A DNA stretch of 6,269 nucleotides from JBKHBQ01 sp046542305 (GTDB taxonomy: Bacteria > Bacteroidota > Bacteroidia > Bacteroidales > 4484-276): contig JBKHBQ010000236.1 of the NCBI GenBank assembly GCA_046542305.1, positions 1-6,269 of the forward strand, read 5' to 3'. Every line of letters begins with the position of its first letter. Within the stretch, counting starts at the first letter, position 1. The notes beneath the pieces were generated by a model, which had not been told where the DNA came from, did not search any database, and saw only the letters and a list, made by a program, of their open reading frames with translations. The translations under genes and the position numbers were made by a program. This document shows positions 1-5,722 of this stretch, piece after piece.

Positions 1-1528
1 CAGGATTTTTAGCAATCACAGGATAAATACACTCATCGTACAGGTGGAAAATATTTTCGGCCTGAAGATCGTAGAAATCAGGGTTCCATGTCTGTCCCAG
101 ATCGTAAGATGAGCGTGCCCAGATATGTTTGTAATTTAGTGCTCCATCTGCTGTTACAAATGTTTCTGTAGTCGAGGAATAAACCAGCATGATCCAATTG
201 CCGTTGATCGCCAGTTGTGGCATTGTGGATACACCTACAGTACGATAAGTAGCAAACGCCGGGTCGCCGGTTCCTTCGAAGTCGAGGCGGATGCCACTGC
301 CGTTCACATCCTGTGACCAACCAGCCAGCATTCCAATTTCTTCCAGATAGGTATCCATCATGGTGTGGTGTGGATTGTCAGCTTCGGGAATCGGTGCGCC
401 CATGGTTTCGTTCCAGTATCCCACGCCGTCGGTGTAGGGCCAGTAGCTGTAGAAACCCGGATCGGGAGGAGATGCTTCAAGACGTGCAACACGCCCTACA
501 CCCCATACCAGATGTACATTGCCGTTGTCGTCGATGGCAATATCAGAAGAACCGTCAACTGCCCAGAGGGTATCGGACATCAGGTCTTCCTCCAGATCGA
601 AGAACGGATAAGGATGCTCCCAAACCACGGTTTTCTCCCATGTATCGCCATTGTCGGTCGATTTGAACATGGCAAAATCGTACCACGGGCTGCAAATGGC
701 AAATGCCACAATGTTGTCCTTGGCGGTAATCACGTAATCGTCAGCGCTGATGGCCAGGTAATAATCTTCACCAATTCCGTCGATCAGTTCGTGCTGGATG
801 TCCCAGCTTTCGCCTCCGTCCTGCGAACGGCTGTAGAGCAGTGCTCCATCCTGGCCTTGATATACCTGACCGCCATTGCCTGTCGGCGCGGTGAGCGCAA
901 TCAGGTGCATGATTTCGTTGTTTTCGCCACCGGATGTAAGGCGTGGCCACAGATACCAATGGTCATCATCGGGACCGTCATACGTGAACTCTTCCCATGC
1001 GCCAACCCCTTTGGTTGCACGCTTGCTGAATTGCAAAGGAGTCGTACCCGATACGTGTGCGGAAACAATTTCCCCGTTTTCGCCCCATGCGGCAATGCTG
1101 GGCCAGCCAGTTTTCATACTTTCTATCCTGGCGCTGGGTTTCGGTCCCCAGGCGGAGCCGTCGAAATAGTTGTAACCGGTGCCCCTGTCGGGGAAGGCAA
1201 AACCTGAGGGCTGCTCTACACCACGGGTTGCCACTGCGGCGATAGTGCCATCGTCCCAAACCCAGATGCGGTTGGAGAGGTTGGAATTTGTTTGAAGGTC
1301 GTACACCGTTTCGATGATCTCGGTTTCGGTGCCCAGCATTTTGGCGCTTTTCAATTCGCCCGACGGTACCTGGTTGTAATTAACCATCGGTGGAATCGGA
1401 TCTATGGGTACCTTGTACTCTCTGATCACCGATATGTCCTTCACGTCCTTCGAAACCGGGGCCAGTTCCTGTGAGAACCCCAAAAATCCAACGCACAATG
1501 CGAGTGTTAACAGTAAAATTCTCTTCAT
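1..1528 (-). CDS. Secreted Asp-box (BNR/sialidase-like) repeat protein, C terminus outside the window
   Basis: The reading frame is open from an ATG at 1528 to the left edge, giving 509 residues and no stop, so the protein is incomplete. Residues 1-20 form a clear signal peptide: Lys2-Arg3, a Leu/Ala/Val/Phe-rich core, then GFSQ, with likely cleavage near residue 19 or 20. The mature part carries three Asp-box motifs of the form S-x-D-x-G-x-T/S-W: SQDGGESW (235-242), STDNGDTW (290-297) and SYDLGQTW (474-481). Such motifs mark beta-propeller blades in sialidases and many unrelated secreted proteins, so a propeller fold is likely but sialidase activity is not shown. I did not recognise the Arg triad of true sialidases. 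The protein is rich in Trp, Tyr, Asp and Gly, typical of exported beta-proteins. Many Bacteroidota proteins of this kind end in a type IX secretion sorting domain; that region is not visible here. The gene has its own promoter at 1574-1601. Secretion and Asp boxes are well supported; the substrate is unknown. Confidence 0.85.
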   Translation of the reverse strand, partial: MKRILLLTLALCVGFLGFSQELAPVSKDVKDISVIREYKVPIDPIPPMVNYNQVPSGELKSAKMLGTETEIIETVYDLQTNSNLSNRIWVWDDGTIAAVATRGVEQPSGFAFPDRGTGYNYFDGSAWGPKPSARIESMKTGWPSIAAWGENGEIVSAHVSGTTPLQFSKRATKGVGAWEEFTYDGPDDDHWYLWPRLTSGGENNEIMHLIALTAPTGNGGQVYQGQDGALLYSRSQDGGESWDIQHELIDGIGEDYYLAISADDYVITAKDNIVAFAICSPWYDFAMFKSTDNGDTWEKTVVWEHPYPFFDLEEDLMSDTLWAVDGSSDIAIDDNGNVHLVWGVGRVARLEASPPDPGFYSYWPYTDGVGYWNETMGAPIPEADNPHHTMMDTYLEEIGMLAGWSQDVNGSGIRLDFEGTGDPAFATYRTVGVSTMPQLAINGNWIMLVYSSTTETFVTADGALNYKHIWARSSYDLGQTWNPDFYDLQAENIFHLYDECIYPVIAKNP

Positions 1529-1573
1529 AACATTTAAAATTTTAATTAATAATTAATGGTTATCTGATTTATG

Positions 1574-1601
1574 CAAAAATAAAAAAAAATGAATATACAA
1601 A
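1574..1601 (-). promoter_or_regulatory. Bacteroidota-type promoter of the Asp-box protein gene
   Basis: Read on the minus strand, TATTTTTG (1581-1574) is a perfect match to the -7 consensus TAnnTTTG, and TTTG (1601-1598) is a candidate -33 box. The spacer is 16 bases, one short of the usual range. Transcription would start near 1568, leaving a leader of about 40 bases that is almost all A/T (TTAATTATTAATTAA and similar) and has no Shine-Dalgarno sequence. An A-rich, unstructured leader is the usual Bacteroidota way to start translation. Confidence 0.65.
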
Positions 1602-1680
1602 GATTTGTACCTGATAATTTCTTACATAAAACAGCAAAATAGGACATTTTGTTGGCATTATTCACACCGGATAAGGGAAA

Positions 1681-1694
1681 GGTAATTTTTTACC
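1681..1694 (-). terminator. Weak hairpin downstream of the GNAT-like gene, possible terminator
   Basis: The inverted repeat GGTAA-(4 bases)-TTACC lies 77 bases past the stop codon of the GNAT-like gene. On the minus strand it is followed by a short pyrimidine run (TTTCCCTT). The stem is only 5 bp and partly A/T, so this is a poor intrinsic terminator, listed only because nothing better is present before the next promoter. Confidence 0.2.
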
Positions 1695-1729
1695 AGTTTA
1701 CGGCAGTGGAAGTTAGCAAATCAGCGTAC

Positions 1730-1744
1730 GGTGCAGGCTGCACC
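1730..1744. repeat. Short inverted repeat GGTGCA-GGC-TGCACC
   Basis: A perfect 6-bp stem with a 3-base loop lies 27 bases past the stop codon of the GNAT-like gene. No T-run follows on the minus strand, so it is not a standard terminator. It could protect the 3' end of the transcript or be chance. Confidence 0.3.
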
Positions 1745-1770
1745 TGTTGCAGGATTTATAATTCGGGAAA

Positions 1771-2943
1771 TTACTTCTTTGTTCTACCGATGGTAGAAGC
1801 GTGCTGCGGAGCAGCTCCTTCACGGAAAAGCTTGCGATAGGTAATGTGCTTTTTTCCGAATTTTCCACCCACAGCTTCATGCAGGGCCTGCATTTTGGGA
1901 TTGAAATCGCCCACCCATGAAAGTTCAACCTCAGTGTACTGCGGCCGCCGGTCAAAAACTTTGCGAAGTTGCTTAAAGATGGCCGACTCGATGCCGTGGC
2001 GTTGGAATTTGGGCACCACGCCCATCACGGTAATGCGCGTGCGCCTGATTTCACGGCGTTTCTTATAATATAAAAAGCGGATTTTGTTCCACAGGCCGAG
2101 TTTCCCGTTGAAGTGCCTGAGAATCTGATTCACATCCGGAAACATCACCAAAAAAGCGATAGGCTTATCCTCATAATACACAAACCATATGAGTTCCTCG
2201 TCGAGAATAGGCCTGGCCTTTTCCATGCCTGTTCTGATATCCTGAAGGTTAAGCGGGGTAAAATGCTGGTGATCCACCCAGGCCTCGTCGTAAACGGCTT
2301 TTAGGTCGCGGATATATTTTTCTGCATTTTTAAAGGTGAAATGTTCGTAAACAAATCCGGGGCGGCTGGCCACCCAGTCGGCGATCTTCCAAAACCGTTC
2401 GGGGAAGGGAATGGTCATGTCGAGGTGGTTGGTCACCTGTTCGAAGTAAGGAAAGAAACCATAATCTTCGAAGAACTTCCGGTAGTAAGGGTGGTGATAG
2501 TTCATCCCATAGCTCGGCTGCATAAATCCATCCACAAGCAAACCCCAGAACATGTCGTTTTCGCCAAAATTTACGGGACCATCCATGGCTTCCATTCCTT
2601 TTTGCTGAAGCCATTCCTTTGCCGCATCAAAAAGTGTAAAAGCAGCCTCACGGTCGTTGATGCACTCGAAAAATCCCATTCCACCTGTAGGCTGCTCGTA
2701 AGTGTTGGCTTTTTTTTTGTTTACAAACGCCGCTACCCGGCCGATAAGTTCGCCGTGGCCGTTTGTCAGTATCCAGCGAATGGCAGTGCCATGCTCGAAA
2801 TAAGCGTTCCTTGCAGGATCAAAAACGGCTTCAATATCAGAATCCAATGGACAAATGAAATGGGGATCGTCTGCATAAAGCTTCCTGGCGACATCGAGGA
2901 ATTTTGCGGCTTCACTTTTTGTTTTTACTTCGATTACTTCCAT
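1771..2943 (-). CDS. GNAT-fold acyltransferase-like protein (YghO-like family)
   Basis: The product is 390 residues, roughly twice a single GNAT domain. The C-terminal half has a GNAT motif-A-like acyl-CoA-binding segment at about 306-323: beta-strand VMGVVP, then Q-R-H-G-I and a helix. The N-terminal half has a strand-like GRVAAFVNKK segment, then GFFE, a helix with EWLQQKGME, GPVNFGEND, GLLVDGF and HHPYYRKFFEDYGF, a pattern I associate with the YghO-like group. No signal peptide or membrane helix is seen, so it should be cytoplasmic or peripheral to the membrane. The chosen start is the ATG at 2943. A TTG at 2970 would add nine residues, but it lies inside the -7 promoter box and so could not be translated from that promoter. 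The gene is divergent from the LptF/LptG-family permease. The natural substrate is unknown; acyltransferases resembling this group include proposed bacterial ceramide synthases, so N-acylation of a sphingoid base is one possibility, offered only as inference. Confidence 0.8.
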   Translation of the reverse strand: MEVIEVKTKSEAAKFLDVARKLYADDPHFICPLDSDIEAVFDPARNAYFEHGTAIRWILTNGHGELIGRVAAFVNKKKANTYEQPTGGMGFFECINDREAAFTLFDAAKEWLQQKGMEAMDGPVNFGENDMFWGLLVDGFMQPSYGMNYHHPYYRKFFEDYGFFPYFEQVTNHLDMTIPFPERFWKIADWVASRPGFVYEHFTFKNAEKYIRDLKAVYDEAWVDHQHFTPLNLQDIRTGMEKARPILDEELIWFVYYEDKPIAFLVMFPDVNQILRHFNGKLGLWNKIRFLYYKKRREIRRTRITVMGVVPKFQRHGIESAIFKQLRKVFDRRPQYTEVELSWVGDFNPKMQALHEAVGGKFGKKHITYRKLFREGAAPQHASTIGRTKK

Positions 2944-2967
2944 TTGATTAGCATAATAACTTAGGTA

Positions 2968-2975
2968 CAAATATA
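2968..2975 (-). promoter_or_regulatory. -7 promoter box of the GNAT-like gene
   Basis: TATATTTG on the minus strand is a perfect TAnnTTTG match that ends 24 bases upstream of the ATG at 2943. The predicted leader is about 20 bases. I found no TTTG or TTG at the expected -33 distance, so the support is the -7 box and its position. Confidence 0.55.
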
Positions 2976-3024
2976 GTTTTTAATTTCTATGCGTTTCTGT
3001 AAGAAAGGAATTGTACAACAAGTG

Positions 3025-3032
3025 TATCTTTG
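3025..3032 (+). promoter_or_regulatory. -7 promoter box of the permease-glycosyltransferase operon
   Basis: TATCTTTG is a perfect TAnnTTTG match 21 bases before the TTG start at 3054. No TTTG or TTG lies at the standard -33 spacing; the nearest TTG (3011-3013) is too close and sits in the palindrome TTGTACAA (3011-3018). Transcription should start near 3037-3039, leaving a leader of about 15 bases that still contains the AGGGA ribosome-binding site. Confidence 0.55.
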
Positions 3033-3042
3033 CACACAAATC

Positions 3043-3047
3043 AGGGA
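3043..3047 (+). promoter_or_regulatory. Ribosome binding site supporting the TTG start of the permease
   Basis: AGGGA lies 6 bases before TTG 3054-3056, a good Shine-Dalgarno spacing. It is the only clear one in this window and helps decide the start of a gene that has no suitable ATG. Confidence 0.5.
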
Positions 3048-3053
3048 AATTCA

Positions 3054-4496
3054 TTGAAGAAGCTCGATCTGTTCATATTAAAATCCTACATCGGACCGCT
3101 GGTGCTTACCTTTTTTATTGCACTGTTCATTCTGGTGATGCAGTTTCTGTGGAAATATGTGGACGACCTGGTAGGGAAGGAACTGGAATGGTATGTGATA
3201 GCAGAATTGCTTTTTTACGCCTCCTCCACCTTTGTGCCGCTGGCACTTCCGCTGGCCATTTTGCTTTCGTCGCTGATGACCTTCGGCAATTTCGGCGAAA
3301 ATTATGAGCTGGTAGCTATGAAAGCCGCCGGCATTTCACTGCGGCGCATTATGCAGCCCCTCATTGCGCTTTCGATTGTAATCAGCGGACTGGCATTTGC
3401 ATTTTCGAACAATGTGCTGCCCATTGCCAATCTGAAATTCCACGCCTTATTATATGATGTACGCCAGCAGAAACTCGCCCTTAATATTAAAGAGGGTATT
3501 TTCTACAACGGCATCGAAGGCTTCACCATCCGCATCAGCGACAAGGACGATGACAGGAATATCATCCGTGATGTGATGATCTACGACCATTCCGACCGCA
3601 TGGGAAATATCAAGCTGACCACAGCCAAATGGGGAAAAATGGAACTGGCGCCCGACCGCTCCACGCTGATATTCAGACTATATGACGGGTACAATTATGA
3701 GGACATCGTTAACCGCCGCGATTACAAGATCGACCGGCCATTTCAGCGCAGCCATTTTAAGGAACAAACCCAGCGCTTCAGTGGGCTGGACTTTTCCATA
3801 GACCGCACCGATGAATCGCTCTTCAAGAATAATTACCAGATGATGAACCTGGTACAACTCGAAAAATCAAGGGATTCGCTCGACAGCGATCTTGATCTGC
3901 GTAAGGAAAAACTATCCGAATCCATCGACAACCGTTTTGTTTTTTATCAGAAGCTGGATTCCATCGTTGAGCCGGGTTCTCCGGATACCCTGGCAAAGTA
4001 CGCCGGTATCGATCATCACATGCGGGTAAGGGCAGTAGATGATGCACTGCAGACAGCCAGGGCCATAAAAAACAACCTCGACTTCAGCCAGCGCGATTTC
4101 GGGGACCGTGCCGAGCGCATCCGCAAGCATAAGATCGAATGGCACCGCAAGTTCACCCTGTCCATTGCATGTTTTATCCTGTTTTTTATAGGTGCTCCGC
4201 TGGGAGCCATCATCCGAAAGGGTGGTCTGGGCATGCCCGTGGTGGTGTCGATCATATTTTTTGTGATCTACCATATCTTTTCCATCACCGGCGAAAAGTA
4301 TGCACGTGCCGGGGTACTCGAGCCCAAGGTGGCCATGTGGATGGCTTCGTTTATTCTTTTGCCCCTCGGGGTCATCCTCACCTACAAAGCCACTACCGAC
4401 TCGCCCATCCTCGATGCCGAATCGTGGAGCAAGTTCTTTAAAAGATTTCTGTTCTTCATCAGAGAGGACGGGCATACAAAACCACCATCCGTATGA
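3054..4496 (+). CDS. LptF/LptG-family permease (YjgP/YjgQ), lipopolysaccharide export
   Basis: Proteins of this family form the membrane part of the LptB2FG ABC transporter, which extracts lipopolysaccharide from the inner membrane and passes it to the periplasmic bridge. From TTG 3054 the product is 480 residues. Three N-terminal membrane helices lie near 13-35, 48-76 and 102-122, with the family motif ENYELVAMKAAGIS at 82-95 between the second and third. A beta-rich periplasmic region covers about 123-260, then a polar helical stretch (262-362), and three C-terminal helices near 369-387, 394-412 and 425-444, with GAPLGAIIRKGGLGMP (380-395) joining the fourth and fifth. E. coli LptF and LptG are about 360 residues; the extra length is mostly the polar stretch. 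The TTG start was chosen because it lies after the -7 box, follows AGGGA, and gives the expected N terminus KKLDLFILK; the first in-frame ATG (3138) would destroy helix 1. I cannot decide between LptF and LptG. The stop overlaps the next gene (ATGA). Confidence 0.92.
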   Translation: MKKLDLFILKSYIGPLVLTFFIALFILVMQFLWKYVDDLVGKELEWYVIAELLFYASSTFVPLALPLAILLSSLMTFGNFGENYELVAMKAAGISLRRIMQPLIALSIVISGLAFAFSNNVLPIANLKFHALLYDVRQQKLALNIKEGIFYNGIEGFTIRISDKDDDRNIIRDVMIYDHSDRMGNIKLTTAKWGKMELAPDRSTLIFRLYDGYNYEDIVNRRDYKIDRPFQRSHFKEQTQRFSGLDFSIDRTDESLFKNNYQMMNLVQLEKSRDSLDSDLDLRKEKLSESIDNRFVFYQKLDSIVEPGSPDTLAKYAGIDHHMRVRAVDDALQTARAIKNNLDFSQRDFGDRAERIRKHKIEWHRKFTLSIACFILFFIGAPLGAIIRKGGLGMPVVVSIIFFVIYHIFSITGEKYARAGVLEPKVAMWMASFILLPLGVILTYKATTDSPILDAESWSKFFKRFLFFIREDGHTKPPSV

Positions 4497-5692
4497 ACAT
4501 CCTCATACTCTGCAACAAATCGCCCTGGCCACCCAGGGAAGGCGGGCCCATCGCCATGAACGCCATCATCCAGGGCCTGCTGAAACAAGGCCACCAGGTG
4601 AAAGTACTTGCCATCAATTCCAACAAATATGGTGTGAACCTCGAAGACATCCCCAAAAACTACCGCGAAAAAACCGGCATCGAAACCGTGTACATCGATC
4701 TGTCGGTGAAAGCGCCCGATGCATTTTTTAACCTGTTTACAGGAAAGTCGTACCACGTGGAGCGGTTCATTTCCGAAAATTTCCGTGAAAAATTAATTCA
4801 GATCCTTCAAAAGGACCGTTACGATATTATTCAGCTCGAAACCCTGTTCATCAGCCCCTACATCAACACCATCCGCGAATATTCGGAAGCCAAAATCGTG
4901 CTGAGGGCACACAACATCGAGCACCTGATCTGGGAACGCGTGGCTGCCATCAGCCGCAATCCGCTCAAAAAAGTTTACCTGCGGCATCTGGCCCGGACCC
5001 TGAAAAACTACGAAACCGGGATGCTCAACCGCTACGACGGCATTGCCACCATCACAAAAAAGGATGGCGCACACCTGAAAGCCCTCGGCTGCCGGGCGCC
5101 CCTGATCGATATCCCGTTCGGCATCGACCTGGAGCATTTCAGGGAAAATCCCGGTATTGACCCGGAATTTCCATCACTTTTCCACATCGGATCGATGAAC
5201 TGGATGCCTAACCAGGAAGGTGTAAAATGGTTCTTGGATCAAGTATGGCCTGCCGTACACGAGCAACATCCGAAGCTGAAATTTTACATTGCCGGCCGCG
5301 AAATGCCCGCATGGCTCACCCACGCCAAAATCCCCAATGTAGTGGTGGTTGGAGAGGTAGACGATGCTTTCGATTTTATCTATTCCAAGGCCATCGAAGT
5401 GGTACCGCTGTTTTCGGGCAGCGGAATTCGCATTAAAATCATTGAAGGGATGGCGGCACGCCGCGCCGTGATTTCCACAAGCATTGGCGCCGAAGGAATC
5501 AATGTAAGCCACGGAAAAAATATCTTGATCGCCGATACGGCGGAGGCCTTCATCGAAACCATCAACAAATGCATCAGAAGCCGCATGATGTGTACAACCC
5601 TGGGCGAAAATGCCAGGAAACTTATCGAAACAGATCATTCCAACAGCAGGCTCATGGAAAAGCTTACCGCCTTTTATCATCAAATTGTGTAA
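4493..5692 (+). CDS. GT4-type (GT-B fold) glycosyltransferase
   Basis: This 399-residue protein has the two-domain layout of retaining GT-B enzymes that transfer a sugar from a nucleotide-sugar donor. The N-terminal acceptor domain opens with NILILC and the loop SPWPPREGG (10-18), and contains RAHNIE (138-143), typical of this group. The C-terminal donor domain follows PFGID (208-212) and begins with FHIGSMNWMPNQEG (230-243). The donor-binding motif is SGSGIRIKIIEGMA (308-321), with Glu318 as the second Glu of the GT4 E-x7-E signature. The first Glu is replaced within the GSG variant, which is common in this subgroup. No signal peptide or convincing membrane helix is seen, so it should act on the cytoplasmic face of the inner membrane. 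Its ATG overlaps the permease stop by four bases with no Shine-Dalgarno sequence, so translational coupling is likely. Context suggests addition of a sugar to a lipopolysaccharide core, O-antigen or other envelope glycan. Donor and acceptor cannot be read from the sequence. Confidence 0.9.
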   Translation: MNILILCNKSPWPPREGGPIAMNAIIQGLLKQGHQVKVLAINSNKYGVNLEDIPKNYREKTGIETVYIDLSVKAPDAFFNLFTGKSYHVERFISENFREKLIQILQKDRYDIIQLETLFISPYINTIREYSEAKIVLRAHNIEHLIWERVAAISRNPLKKVYLRHLARTLKNYETGMLNRYDGIATITKKDGAHLKALGCRAPLIDIPFGIDLEHFRENPGIDPEFPSLFHIGSMNWMPNQEGVKWFLDQVWPAVHEQHPKLKFYIAGREMPAWLTHAKIPNVVVVGEVDDAFDFIYSKAIEVVPLFSGSGIRIKIIEGMAARRAVISTSIGAEGINVSHGKNILIADTAEAFIETINKCIRSRMMCTTLGENARKLIETDHSNSRLMEKLTAFYHQIV

Positions 5693-5718
5693 CCAAATGC
5701 ACGGAAATTCTATTTTTG
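5685..5718 (+). promoter_or_regulatory. Possible internal promoter for the second glycosyltransferase
   Basis: TATTTTTG (5711-5718) is a perfect -7 match. A TTG at 5685-5687, inside the last codons of the first glycosyltransferase, lies 23 bases upstream, at the far end of the accepted spacing. The ATG follows the -7 box after only 4 bases, so a transcript starting here would have almost no leader. The gene may instead be read through from the upstream operon. Confidence 0.45.
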
Positions 5719-5722
5719 CCTG

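Larger units (their letters stand above)
1529..1770. other. Intergenic region between the GNAT-like gene and the Asp-box gene
   Basis: These 242 bases separate two minus-strand genes. The half next to the Asp-box gene is strongly A/T-rich and holds its promoter and leader. The half next to the GNAT-like gene holds two short inverted repeats (1681-1694 and 1730-1744) but no convincing intrinsic terminator. I found no supported small gene: the frames that cross it on either strand lack a good start context and run into the GNAT-like coding sequence. Confidence 0.6.

Noticed and set aside
365..1207. 280-codon open frame on the plus strand
   Set aside because: It is antisense to the Asp-box gene, whose frame has a signal peptide and three motif matches. 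The plus-strand translation shows no recognisable domain.
1493..1528. Lipoprotein signal in the Asp-box protein (Cys12)
   Set aside because: The residue before Cys12 is Leu rather than Gly/Ala/Ser and the Cys sits inside the hydrophobic core, so a standard signal peptidase I signal fits better.
2934..2954. Six-codon out-of-frame ORF (ATG at 2954) across the start of the GNAT-like gene
   Set aside because: It is too short, has no ribosome binding site and is expected by chance.
2341..2964. 207-codon open frame on the plus strand
   Set aside because: It is antisense to the GNAT-like gene and runs into its promoter; the product shows no family features.
2944..2970. N-terminal extension of the GNAT-like protein starting at TTG 2970
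   Set aside because: The TTG is part of the perfect -7 box TATATTTG, so the codon would lie outside the transcript; ATG 2943 begins the conserved-looking sequence.
3912..4475. 187-codon open frame on the minus strand
   Set aside because: It is antisense to the permease C-terminal half, where the plus frame encodes three clear membrane helices.
5174..5683. 169-codon open frame on the minus strand
   Set aside because: It is antisense to the donor-binding domain of the first glycosyltransferase and has no recognisable motif.
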